64,000 nt of DNA from Providencia sp. R33 (GTDB lineage Bacteria > Pseudomonadota > Gammaproteobacteria > Enterobacterales > Enterobacteriaceae). The DNA lies in assembly GCF_019343475.1 (NCBI RefSeq), contig NZ_CP072453.1:2480001-2544000 (forward strand). Reading direction: 5' to 3'. A model generated the notes under the pieces. That model worked only from the letters and a program-made list of their open reading frames with translations, was not told the DNA's origin and did no database searches. Shown one piece after another: positions 27,470-35,295 of this stretch. Each line of letters opens with the position of its first letter. Positions within the stretch are counted from its first letter, which is position 1. The position numbers and the translations under genes are program-made.

Positions 27470-27675
27470 CCAATAAAAAACTCCGCACATGAAGACTTGA
27501 AGCTGTAATCTAAATTAACAAGCTTGACCCTAGTTAATATTGAAATCAGGCCTTACAAATACCTAAAACACAAGAAATTGACGTTATAAGGTCATATTAT
27601 AATTAAAGTTTGTAAAATTAAAGAATGTTTGGTTATAACTCTAAATAATTTTGTTCATTTTTAGAGGAGCAAAAG

Positions 27676-27969
27676 TTATTTTGCAGTACTCATACCATCC
27701 ATTCCATCTTTTCCGCCATCAGAGCCCCCCATACCGCCTTTTCCACAATCAGCACCGCCCCAACCAGCATCCCCTCCCCTACCTCCATTTCCTGAACCAA
27801 TACCGTCGCCACCATTACCGCCTTTTCCACCATCTCCTCCATTACTTGTGTATTTACCACTTATTAATTGACTTATTTCATCATTATTAGAAAAAGCCTG
27901 AGATGCAAAACTAATAACAATTGATAATAAAAACACGCACACTTTTTTATTAATTAATTCACGTATCAT
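27676..27969 (-). CDS. Small secreted glycine-rich protein, unrecognised
   Basis: The 97-residue protein has a signal peptide (VCVFLLSIVISFASQAFS, cleavage about residue 27) followed by a short polar segment and a tail of about 55 residues made mostly of Gly-Gly-X repeats with Asp, Lys, Asn and Ser (GGDGGKGGNGGDG is typical), a single Cys and a Met-rich end. An AAGGTC site precedes the ATG. No enzymatic motif is visible. The composition resembles structural or matrix proteins more than bacteriocins, but that is only compositional. It lies 49 bp after another secreted repeat protein, probably in the same transcript. Confidence 0.6.
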   Translation of the reverse strand: MIRELINKKVCVFLLSIVISFASQAFSNNDEISQLISGKYTSNGGDGGKGGNGGDGIGSGNGGRGGDAGWGGADCGKGGMGGSDGGKDGMDGMSTAK

Positions 27970-28018
27970 ATTGTATGACCTTATTTAATAAGTAAGCATA
28001 GTTAATAAAATTATCACA

Positions 28019-28345
28019 TTATTTATCGGTACCATTAATTCCGTTAGTACCGTTAGTACCGTTAGTACCGTTAGTACCGTTAGTACCGTTAGTACCGTTA
28101 GTACCGTTAGTACCGTTAGTACCGTTAGTACCGTTAGTACCGTTAGTACCGTTAGTACCGTTAGTACCATTAGTACCATTAGTACCATTAGTGCCGTTAG
28201 TATTGGAATTTAGAGCACAATTATTTTTATTACATTGAAATGATTCATCCCCCTCAATTGAATTTATCAAGCTAATATGATTAGTTATAGAAAAAGAAAA
28301 AAAACTAAAAATCAAAGATGATAATAATAAAAGCTTCATATTCAT
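28019..28345 (-). CDS. Small secreted protein with Gly-Thr-Asn triplet repeats
   Basis: The 108-residue protein has a signal peptide (LLLLSSLIFSFFSFS), a short unique region with two Cys (FQCNKNNCALNSN), then about 18 tandem Thr-Asn-Gly triplets ending INGTDK. The Gly-X-Y periodicity is collagen-like in spacing but has no proline. ATG 28345 has an AAGG site seven bases upstream; ATG 28339 is an equally possible start. I do not recognise a family. It is likely cotranscribed with the glycine-rich gene downstream. Confidence 0.6.
   Translation of the reverse strand: MNMKLLLLSSLIFSFFSFSITNHISLINSIEGDESFQCNKNNCALNSNTNGTNGTNGTNGTNGTNGTNGTNGTNGTNGTNGTNGTNGTNGTNGTNGTNGTNGINGTDK
28032..28202 (+). repeat. 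9-bp tandem repeat (about 19 units) inside the triplet-repeat gene
   Basis: The unit CCGTTAGTA is repeated without gaps from 28041 to 28202 (18 units); three units near the right end read CCATTAGTA and the last two junctions vary. A degenerate unit precedes it at 28032. The unit is a multiple of three, so gain or loss of copies keeps the frame. Confidence 0.95.
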
Positions 28346-28805
28346 TCCTATTCCTTGCAATGAAAAATCAACTAGAATTAATATTCTCAATTTATTTCCA
28401 ATAGTTGTAAATAACCTTTTTTTATTATTTCGTACCTAAATTTTCTTGAACCCGCTCTAAAAAATAACAATTTCTATCGAAATTTAAGCTCTCTATTTTA
28501 CCGTTCATCACTATACAAAAGTCTAATAAAATTGCTTTTGTTATCATTATGAAAAAACTCCTTTAAATATTGGTATTAAGACCTTTTGTAGTGAAATCCC
28601 CTCTTTAACCAGATTTATCTGCATTCCATATTTTTTATCACAGTAACTCAGCGGACAATGATGTTTTATGGTAGATTAACGCCCAATTTATTTTAGATTT
28701 CATTTTTGATACGTTCGGTTCTGTAAACACGGCAAAATCACAGATAAAAGCCCCAAGTAGTGGCTGTTTATTTGCCGAATATTGACTGATTGATATAGGA
28801 ACACT
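28346..28805. other. Spacer between the triplet-repeat gene and ybhK
   Basis: This 460-bp AT-rich stretch contains the right copy of the 31-bp direct repeat (28631-28661) and presumably the promoters of the secreted-protein pair (minus strand) and of ybhK (plus strand). I see no convincing ORF or hairpin. Confidence 0.5.
28631..28661 (+). repeat. 31-bp direct repeat, right copy
   Basis: It is the same sequence and orientation as 27439-27469 with one substitution (A for G after CAGCGG). It lies about 145 bp upstream of ybhK. Confidence 0.85.
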
Positions 28806-29714
28806 ATGCCAAATAGTAGTCTGGCGAGCCTGGAACATGTTGTTGCCCTTGGCGGCGGGCATGGGCTGGGTCGCGTAATGTCTTCCCTTTCCTCTTTAGG
28901 GCCTCGCCTAACTGGAATTGTAACCACCACGGATAATGGGGGGTCTACAGGTCGAATTCGTCGTTCTGAAGGCGGGATTGCTTGGGGCGATATGCGAAAC
29001 TGCTTGAATCAGTTAATTACTGAGCCATCGATTGCTTCGGCGATGTTTGAATACCGTTTCGGTGGCAATGGCGAGCTGTCTGGCCACAATTTGGGTAACC
29101 TAATGTTAAAATCATTAGATCACCTGAGTGTTAGGCCACTTGAAGCGATTAATTTAATTCGTAATATGCTCAAAGTGGATGCACAACTCATTCCAATGTC
29201 AGAATCCCCTGTTGATTTGATGGCAATTGATGAGATGGGTAATGAAGTCTATGGCGAGGTCAATGTAGACGCCCTACGTGAAATCCCGAAAGAGTTACGC
29301 TTATACCCTTCAGTGAAAGCCACACGAGAAGCGTTGGATGCAATTCACCAAGCCGATTTGATTATTATTGGCCCAGGCAGTTTTTTCACCAGTTTAATGC
29401 CTCTACTATTACTTGAAGAAGTTGCGACCGCCCTGCGCGAATGTAAAGCACCGATGATTTATATCGGCAATTTAGGTAAGGAAGTCGGCTCCTCCGCCGC
29501 TAATTTAACTTTGCCCGAAAAATTGCAGATGATGGAAAACTATATTGGCTGCAAAAAAATTGATGCGTTGATCCTTGGCCCACGCACAAAAATCAGTGAT
29601 ATCAGCAGTGACCGTAAGATTATCCAGCGTGTCCTCGAAGCGGATGATATCCCTTACCGCCACGATAGAAAGCTGCTCCTACAAGCCATCGAAGAAACCG
29701 TCCCGCTATTGTAA
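28806..29714 (+). CDS. ybhK: YvcK/YbhK-family gluconeogenesis factor (CofD-like)
   Basis: The 302-residue protein has the family signature VVALGGGHGLGRVMSSL at the N-terminus, TTTDNGGSTGRIRR, WGDMRNCLNQL, and GPGSFFTSLMPLLLL. It resembles 2-phospho-lactate transferase CofD in fold. YvcK-type proteins bind UDP-sugars and support growth on gluconeogenic carbon sources and cell-wall homeostasis. In E. coli it is divergent from moaA; here the haem-receptor insertion separates the two. Confidence 0.92.
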   Translation: MPNSSLASLEHVVALGGGHGLGRVMSSLSSLGPRLTGIVTTTDNGGSTGRIRRSEGGIAWGDMRNCLNQLITEPSIASAMFEYRFGGNGELSGHNLGNLMLKSLDHLSVRPLEAINLIRNMLKVDAQLIPMSESPVDLMAIDEMGNEVYGEVNVDALREIPKELRLYPSVKATREALDAIHQADLIIIGPGSFFTSLMPLLLLEEVATALRECKAPMIYIGNLGKEVGSSAANLTLPEKLQMMENYIGCKKIDALILGPRTKISDISSDRKIIQRVLEADDIPYRHDRKLLLQAIEETVPLL

Positions 29715-29727
29715 CCCCCTAGTTTAT

Positions 29728-29750
29728 CCACCTTTGGCTCCCAGAGGTGG
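29728..29750 (+). terminator. Hairpin after ybhK
   Basis: A 9-bp stem (CCACCTTTG with CAGAGGTGG, one G-U pair) has a five-base loop. No clear T tract follows, so it may act as an mRNA 3' end or be fortuitous. Confidence 0.4.
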
Positions 29751-29828
29751 AATACTACTCAAACCCATTTTTGTTCTCTATTTCTCTATTTCAAAGACAT
29801 TTTCTATACCAACCCCATTGATTTTCAA

Positions 29829-29946
29829 AATAATTTACGTTGTGGGTAGGCGGCAAGTGAAAGCGTCTTGGGGAGCATACATAAGTATGTGACCCGAGTG
29901 ATTGAGCACAGCCAACACCCCCACAACGTGAAGTATGAAGAAAATT
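29829..29946. repeat. ERIC-like (IRU) element, copy A1
   Basis: It contains the ERIC landmarks GGCGGCAAGTGAA, the central palindrome GAGCATACATAAGTATGTGAC and AGCCAACA. The outer arms ACGTTGTGGG (29837-29846) and CCCACAACGT (29920-29929) pair perfectly. Confidence 0.85.
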
Positions 29947-30058
29947 CGCGTTGTGGGTAGGCGGCAAGCGGAAGCATCTCGGGGAGCATACACAAGTATG
30001 TGACCCGAGTGATTGAGAGCAGCCAACACCCCCACAACGCGAAATATGACGAGAATTA
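29941..30058. repeat. ERIC-like (IRU) element, copy A2, touching the uvrB stop
   Basis: The layout is the same as in A1, with outer arms CGCGTTGTGGG (29947-29957) and CCCACAACGCG (30031-30041). Its right end (GACGAGAATTA) includes the uvrB stop codon at 30056-30058. Confidence 0.85.
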
Positions 30059-32074
30059 GGAATTGGCGATAAACTGAGACCGTATCTCTTGCAACTCATC
30101 ACGCACCCGCGCTGCCGCTTCAAACTCCAAGTCTTGTGCGTGCTTATACATTTGCGCTTCAAGTTGTGAAATGCGTTGCTCCAGCTCTTTTGTTGACATA
30201 CCTTGGATATCAATTGATAACGCATTTTTAGCGTTATCTTTTGAGCGCCCTTTGCCTTTTCCACCCACTTTATGGCCGATTTGCAGGATATCGCCAATTT
30301 TCTTGTTTAAGCCTTGCGGCACGATGCCATGTTCTTCATTGAATGCCATTTGTTTTGCACGACGGCGTTCGGTTTCTGCTATGGCTTTTTCCATCGAATT
30401 AGTGATTCGGTCGCCGTAGAGGATCGCTTTACCGTTTAAGTTACGTGCTGCACGGCCTATTGTCTGGATCAAAGAGCGTTCTGAGCGCAGGAAGCCTTCT
30501 TTGTCAGCATCTAAAATTGCCACTAACGAGACTTCTGGCATATCGAGACCTTCCCTTAATAAGTTGATCCCAACCAGCACATCAAATTCACCGAGTCGCA
30601 AATCACGGATGATTTCCACTCGTTCAACCGTATCAATATCAGAGTGAAGATAGCGAACACGCTCCCCATGCTCTTCCAGATATTCCGTTAAATCTTCCGC
30701 CATTCGTTTGGTCAATGTTGTAACCAACACTCGCTCATTTTTCTGTACACGGATACGGATTTCAGACAGCAGATCATCCACTTGCGTGGTGACAGGGCGA
30801 ACTTCAATAATCGGGTCAAGTAAACCTGTCGGCCTAACCACTTGCTCGATGACTTCATTGCCCGATTTTTCCAGCTCATATTTGCCCGGTGTTGCAGAGA
30901 CATAGATAGATTGCGGTGCTAGAGCTTCGAATTCTTCAAAACGCATTGGCCGGTTATCCAATGCCGAAGGCAAACGGAAACCGTATTCCACTAAAGTTTC
31001 TTTACGGGAGCGGTCACCTTTGTACATAGCCCCAATTTGTGGAATCGTCACGTGAGATTCATCCACCACCAGTAGGCCATCCGCTGGTAAATAATCAAAC
31101 AGTGTCGGAGGTGGCTCGCCTGGTGCACGGCCGGATAAATAACGTGAATAGTTTTCAATCCCTGAGCAATAACCCAGTTCATTCATCATTTCTAAATCAA
31201 ACTGAGTGCGCTGGGTAATACGCTGTTCTTCGACTAATTTATGGTTTTCCAACAACACTTTTCGCCTATCCACCAGCTCTTCTTTGATATGCTCCATCGC
31301 TTCCAAAATACGCTCTCTTGGGGTGACATAGTGCGTTTTTGGGTAAACCGTAAAGCGAGGTACACGGTGTTGGATTTGCCCCGTCAGTGGGTCAAAAAGA
31401 GATAGTCGCTCTACTTCATCATCAAATAGCTCGACACGCAGCGCGTATTCATCAGATTCTGCTGGGAAAATGTCTATCACTTCCCCCCGAACTCGGAAAG
31501 TACCGCGAGTAAAAGCTTGGTCGTTACGGCTGTATTGCAGGTCAGCTAAACGCCTTAAAATAGAGCGTTGGTCAATGATCATGCCGTCCGTAAGGTGCAG
31601 CATCATTTTTAAGTAGCTATCTGGGTCACCTAACCCATATATTGCGGAGACAGAAGCCACCACAATGACATCACGACGTTCAAGTAAGGCCTTTGTGGCA
31701 GATAAGCGCATCTGCTCAATGTGTTCGTTTACAGAAGCATCTTTTTCGATAAATGTATCAGAGCTAGGTACATACGCTTCAGGCTGGTAATAATCGTAGT
31801 AAGAAACGAAATACTCCACTGCGTTATCAGGGAAGAACGCTTTCATTTCACTGTAAAGCTGAGCCGCCAAGGTCTTATTATGCGCCATTAACATGGTTGG
31901 GCGATTTTCTTTTGCGATAACATTGGCTATCGTAAATGTTTTCCCTGACCCCGTAACCCCTAATAAGGTTTGATGTGCTAAGCCATCTTGCAGCCCTTCG
32001 CGTAATTTACGAATTGCTTCAGGTTGGTCCCCCGCAGGCTGAAAATCAGAATACAGCTTAAAATCCTTACTCAT
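30056..32074 (-). CDS. uvrB: Excinuclease ABC subunit B
   Basis: The 672-residue protein has Walker A GVTGSGKT near residue 39, the beta-hairpin region YYDYYQPEAYVPSSDTFIEKD, the DESH box, helicase motifs (SLVAILDADKEGFLRSERSLIQTIGRAARN) and a C-terminal UVR domain (about 630-665) that binds UvrC. UvrB verifies DNA damage in nucleotide excision repair. A LexA box and a DnaA-box pair lie upstream. The last codon and stop coincide with the end of an ERIC-like element. Confidence 0.97.
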   Translation of the reverse strand: MSKDFKLYSDFQPAGDQPEAIRKLREGLQDGLAHQTLLGVTGSGKTFTIANVIAKENRPTMLMAHNKTLAAQLYSEMKAFFPDNAVEYFVSYYDYYQPEAYVPSSDTFIEKDASVNEHIEQMRLSATKALLERRDVIVVASVSAIYGLGDPDSYLKMMLHLTDGMIIDQRSILRRLADLQYSRNDQAFTRGTFRVRGEVIDIFPAESDEYALRVELFDDEVERLSLFDPLTGQIQHRVPRFTVYPKTHYVTPRERILEAMEHIKEELVDRRKVLLENHKLVEEQRITQRTQFDLEMMNELGYCSGIENYSRYLSGRAPGEPPPTLFDYLPADGLLVVDESHVTIPQIGAMYKGDRSRKETLVEYGFRLPSALDNRPMRFEEFEALAPQSIYVSATPGKYELEKSGNEVIEQVVRPTGLLDPIIEVRPVTTQVDDLLSEIRIRVQKNERVLVTTLTKRMAEDLTEYLEEHGERVRYLHSDIDTVERVEIIRDLRLGEFDVLVGINLLREGLDMPEVSLVAILDADKEGFLRSERSLIQTIGRAARNLNGKAILYGDRITNSMEKAIAETERRRAKQMAFNEEHGIVPQGLNKKIGDILQIGHKVGGKGKGRSKDNAKNALSIDIQGMSTKELEQRISQLEAQMYKHAQDLEFEAAARVRDELQEIRSQFIANS

Positions 32075-32108
32075 ATTACCGCCTCATAACGTGTCTCTTT
32101 TCCTATAA

Positions 32109-32128
32109 TACTGGATAAAAAAACAGCT
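32109..32128 (-). promoter_or_regulatory. LexA (SOS) box of uvrB
   Basis: On the minus strand the site reads AGCTGTTTTTTTATCCAGTA. It differs at one base from the E. coli uvrB SOS box as I know it and lies 35 bp upstream of the uvrB ATG. Confidence 0.88.
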
Positions 32129-32396
32129 TCAAGCCCTGAATTTAATATTTTGTCTATTAGACGTCCCAATGAGTTTATAAAAATGTTATCCCCAAAATAA
32201 AGCTTGACCTTTAAGAAACTTTATATTTTATGCTATTGGTTTTGAACGCCCTATCGCAAATGCAAATTGAAGTCTTGATTTTATTTAACCATTTGTATTT
32301 AAATGAAATTATTTTTAAGTCCAGAATCACATCAAATAAAGGCAAAGCCGCTTGTCGCCTAGCATAGAAGTTGTTTTATAACGTTAATGCACAAGG

Positions 32397-32419
32397 TTAT
32401 CCACAGAAATGGTGGATAA
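32397..32419. promoter_or_regulatory. Inverted pair of DnaA boxes upstream of uvrB
   Basis: A perfect DnaA box TTATCCACA (32397-32405) is followed after five bases by the inverted near-perfect box GGTGGATAA (32411-32419). The E. coli uvrB upstream region is also known to bind DnaA. The pair can additionally form a hairpin. Confidence 0.65.
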
Positions 32420-32620
32420 CTCTTGAAGCCCTTAGGGCTCATGCTTTCTCGACATTGGTAAAATTTGATAACCTGAACTAAATGACAAAATGGTGGCAGT
32501 TATATGAAAAAATTTTTACGTAGTATCCGTTAGAAAAAAGGAATTTTATGTCTTTTCGTTAGATCCTCAGACTATTTCTACGGTAAAACTTGACAATAAA
32601 TAGGTTAAGAACGTTAAACA

Positions 32621-32655
32621 AGATCAACTGAACATTTAACAATTGATCTTTTTTT
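32621..32655 (+). terminator. Plus-strand terminator-like hairpin without an annotated upstream gene
   Basis: AGATCAA (32621-32627) pairs with TTGATCT (32643-32649) around a 15-base loop and is followed by six more T. It would end a plus-strand transcript, but no plus-strand gene lies upstream of it in this spacer. Confidence 0.45.
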
Positions 32656-32661
32656 ACGAAG

Positions 32662-32693
32662 GAAAAATGGGCTTTAACGATAATGCTAAGCCC
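32662..32693 (-). terminator. Terminator of the bioBFCD operon
   Basis: On the minus strand GGGCTT pairs with AAGCCC around a 13-base loop, followed by ATTTTTCC, just after the bioD stop. Confidence 0.7.
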
Positions 32694-32704
32694 TTTATTT
32701 ATTT

Positions 32705-33379
32705 TTACAATAATGAAAGATCCAAATATTGCCCTAATGTAGATTCATTAAGTTGTGGTTGATAAGGTAAGATCCCTAAGCAAGGCGGATTAATCATACG
32801 TTTGAGTGTTGCAAGATATTCAGCTTGATAAGCACCAGCAGGTTCCACTTCATTGGCAATCCAGCCGGCAACCAATAACCCAGCAGAATGAATCGCCTCG
32901 AGCGTTAATAACGCATGATTAATACAACCTAGCTTCACACCCACCACTAAAATAACCGGAAGTTGCTGTTCAATCACCCAATCTGCGTAGGTTTTTTCAG
33001 TAGATAGTGGGGTATACCAGCCACCAGCACCTTCAACTAGCACCCAATCACCTTGTCTCTGAATATCTAATAATCCTTGATTAATGACAGAAAAATCAAT
33101 AGGTAATCCCATTTTTTCACTTATAATATGCGGTGAGGTCGGTGCTTCAAACACGATGGGGTTTATCATTGAATAAGGTAATTTCACGCGGCTATTGGCT
33201 TGCAATAATAAAGCGTCGCTATTACGTAGTCCTTCTGGGGTCTGTTCGCTGCCAGAAGCGACAGGCTTATAACCTATTGCATTAAACCCTTGCGCATTAG
33301 CGGCTTGTAATAAAGCGCAACTCGCCACGGTTTTACCGACTTCCGTGTCCGTTCCTGTTACAAAATACGTTTTAGTCAC
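32705..33379 (-). CDS. bioD: Dethiobiotin synthetase BioD
   Basis: The 224-residue ATPase has the P-loop GTDTEVGKT, GYKPVASGSE, EGAGGWYTPL and VVGVKLGCINHALLT, all typical of BioD1. It closes the ureido ring of dethiobiotin from DAPA, CO2 and ATP. The start is GTG at 33379, overlapping the last codons of bioC. It has a GGAG site nine bases upstream and gives the family N-terminus M-T-K-TYFVTGTDT. The in-frame TTG at 33394 overlaps that ribosome site and is unlikely. Confidence 0.95.
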   Translation of the reverse strand: MTKTYFVTGTDTEVGKTVASCALLQAANAQGFNAIGYKPVASGSEQTPEGLRNSDALLLQANSRVKLPYSMINPIVFEAPTSPHIISEKMGLPIDFSVINQGLLDIQRQGDWVLVEGAGGWYTPLSTEKTYADWVIEQQLPVILVVGVKLGCINHALLTLEAIHSAGLLVAGWIANEVEPAGAYQAEYLATLKRMINPPCLGILPYQPQLNESTLGQYLDLSLL

Positions 33380-34157
33380 AATAGATGACTCCAAATACGG
33401 TTTGATAAGTTAACGGTAGCCCTTGGTGAGCCATCGGATAAGCTAAAGCTAATTGCTGAAGGCGCTTACGCGTCATGAGCCCAGTCTGGCGCCCTGCCGT
33501 TAAATGGGTTGCACCGATCCCTTTTAGCGAATTCAATAAGCTAATTACATCAGGGAAATGCAACGTATCTTGCTGAAAAGACACATCATGGTGCCATTCT
33601 TGGCAACTCGCGGTAATGTCTTGTGGGCTTAAAAAGGTATTCACATGAGAGTATCCATCGAGTGACTGCCAAGCTTGCGATAATTCACTCAGCGAATTCT
33701 CTGCAAGCGTTGTAAAAACAATCACGCCACCACGTTTTGTAACGCGGTACAGTTCGCTCAATGCACCATGCAAGCTTTCACACCATTGAATGGATAAATT
33801 GGAAAACACCACATCAAACTGTGCTGAACTAACAGGAATCGACTCCATATCAGCACACACATATTCATCTGCTGCATCTTTGCTTTTAGCGACATCTAAC
33901 ATGCCTGAAGATAAGTCTAACGCGGTAACAATATGGCCTTGATTTTTCAGCTTTCGGCTAAAAAAACCCGTTCCACATCCAGAATCTAATATCCGTAAGG
34001 GCTTGTTAACCTGTTTTGCAACAAGGATCGACTTCAATTTATTGAGTAGTTGATCTCCTGTTGCTTGCTGGTAATTAGCCATTGCATCGTAACTTGCCGC
34101 AGCTCGGCCAAATGCCGCTGCAATTTTTTGTTTGTCATGACAAACTATCGAAGTCAT
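33372..34157 (-). CDS. bioC: Malonyl-ACP O-methyltransferase BioC
   Basis: The 261-residue class I methyltransferase has the SAM motif LDSGCGTGFFSRKL, ALDLSSGMLDVAK, FDVVFSNLSIQWC, and the BioC-typical LNSLKGIGATHLTAGRQTGLMTRKRLQQL. It methylates malonyl-ACP to let the fatty-acid pathway build pimeloyl-ACP. ATG 34157 has a GAGG site six bases away and lies inside the 3' end of bioF (overlap of 23 bases). No bioH is visible in this operon, as in E. coli where bioH is elsewhere. Confidence 0.94.
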   Translation of the reverse strand: MTSIVCHDKQKIAAAFGRAAASYDAMANYQQATGDQLLNKLKSILVAKQVNKPLRILDSGCGTGFFSRKLKNQGHIVTALDLSSGMLDVAKSKDAADEYVCADMESIPVSSAQFDVVFSNLSIQWCESLHGALSELYRVTKRGGVIVFTTLAENSLSELSQAWQSLDGYSHVNTFLSPQDITASCQEWHHDVSFQQDTLHFPDVISLLNSLKGIGATHLTAGRQTGLMTRKRLQQLALAYPMAHQGLPLTYQTVFGVIYCD

Positions 34158-35295
34158 ATAACGCCTCCAGCAGTTTATCAAGATCGTCTTGTTGATGTGC
34201 AGCACTCAGCGTGATCCGCAACCGCGCACTTCCCGGCGGAACCGTTGGCGGGCGGATCCCTTGTACCCAAATACCTTTCTGACGTAAAAATGCAGCTGCA
34301 TGTTGGCATGCTTCATTATCACCAATGATTAAAGGCTGGATAGCCATGTTTGAACCCGCTAATTTCATTTGCCTAAAGTTGGCATTTTTTCTCAGGTATT
34401 CAATATGATGATTGAGTGCCTCACGCTGTTTATCTGCCAATTTAATCTGCTCAACCGCTTCAAATAATGCAACCGCCTGCGCAGGTGGCATAGATGTGCT
34501 GTAAATCAAATGGCGCGCAGACTGAAGCAAATAATTGGCGGTTTGATCATCACAAAGCACGGCTGCTCCGCTTAAACCAAACGCTTTACCAAATGTGACG
34601 ACTAAAATTTCAGGTTTGATGCCATAAGCAGAGCAACTCCCTCGTCCTTGCTCACCCCAAACACCAATACCATGTGCATCATCAACCATTAACCATGCAC
34701 AGTGTTTTTTCGCCATATCATGCAAGGTATCAAGGGGAGCACTGTCCCCATCCATACTAAAAACGCCTTCGCTTACCACGAGGGTTTTCCCTGCTGCTGG
34801 CTTATTAATTAAATTTTCAAGTGAAGGCGTATTGTTATGATGAAACCGTCTTAATTGAGCCCCTGAATGTATTGAGGCTTCTATAATCGAGGCATGGCTG
34901 AGCTTATCGGCTAATATGCGGTCATTTGGTGTCATTAACGCCGTAATCACCGCATGATTTGCTGCAAAACCCGAAATAAACAACAGCGCTTTTGAGTAAC
35001 CCAACCACTGCGCCAGCTCCGTTTCAAGTTCAGCATGAGCTTGGGTATACCCTGTGATATGCCCTGATCCCCCACTGCCGACTCCATAAATATCTGCACC
35101 GCGCTGCCATGCAGCAATAACTTTAGGGTGATGGGATAACCCTAAATAATCATTAGAGGAGAAATTAAGGTATTTCTTTCCATGCTGGTGCAGTTCTCGG
35201 CCATTAGCGCCATCAATGCATTGCCGCTGACGCCAAATCGACGCGCGTTTGCGCTGCTCTTCCTGCTCTTGTAGAAATGTTTGCCAGCTCATCAT
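34135..35295 (-). CDS. bioF: 8-amino-7-oxononanoate synthase BioF
   Basis: The 386-residue PLP enzyme has FSSNDYLGLSHHP, GSGGSGHITGY, EGVFSMDGDSAP, VDDAHGIGVWGEQGRG, and the PLP-lysine segment VVTFGKAFGLSGAAV. It condenses pimeloyl-ACP with alanine. Its first ATG overlaps the bioB stop (ATGA); a second ATG follows immediately. It is coupled with bioB upstream and bioC downstream. Confidence 0.95.
   Translation of the reverse strand: MMSWQTFLQEQEEQRKRASIWRQRQCIDGANGRELHQHGKKYLNFSSNDYLGLSHHPKVIAAWQRGADIYGVGSGGSGHITGYTQAHAELETELAQWLGYSKALLFISGFAANHAVITALMTPNDRILADKLSHASIIEASIHSGAQLRRFHHNNTPSLENLINKPAAGKTLVVSEGVFSMDGDSAPLDTLHDMAKKHCAWLMVDDAHGIGVWGEQGRGSCSAYGIKPEILVVTFGKAFGLSGAAVLCDDQTANYLLQSARHLIYSTSMPPAQAVALFEAVEQIKLADKQREALNHHIEYLRKNANFRQMKLAGSNMAIQPLIIGDNEACQHAAAFLRQKGIWVQGIRPPTVPPGSARLRITLSAAHQQDDLDKLLEALYDFDSLS

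Larger units (their letters stand above)
27311..27675. other. Spacer between the sigma factor and the small secreted-protein genes
   Basis: This 365-bp stretch contains the sigma-factor promoter and Fur box at its left end and the left copy of a 31-bp direct repeat (27439-27469). The rest is AT-rich, and I see no further ORF or clear terminator for the glycine-rich gene. Confidence 0.5.
32075..32704. other. Long upstream region of uvrB (bioD-uvrB spacer)
   Basis: This 630-bp stretch holds the LexA box, the DnaA-box pair, a plus-strand hairpin with T tract (32621-32655) and the bio-operon terminator (32662-32693). Only tiny ORFs occur, for example one of nine codons at about 32503-32532. A promoter-like TTGACA at 32590 has no good -10 partner. 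Confidence 0.5.

Noticed and set aside
27651..27890. 79-codon plus-strand frame rich in His, Tyr and Pro
   Set aside because: It is antisense to the glycine-rich gene; the biased composition is the mirror of Gly codons.
27985..28188. Open frame with (Thr-Val-Leu)n on the minus strand over the 9-bp repeats
   Set aside because: It is a shifted frame of the tandem repeat; the overlapping frame with a signal peptide and ribosome site is the real gene.
28032..28202. Possible CRISPR array
   Set aside because: Units are 9 bp with no spacers; it is a coding minisatellite.
29791..30297. 168-codon minus-strand frame and smaller frames over the ERIC copies
   Set aside because: They run through palindromic repeats and the uvrB 3' end in the wrong frame; the two similar protein halves simply reflect the duplicated repeat.
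32503..32532. Nine-codon leader peptide upstream of uvrB
   Set aside because: It is on the plus strand, opposite to uvrB, and has no convincing ribosome site or downstream gene.
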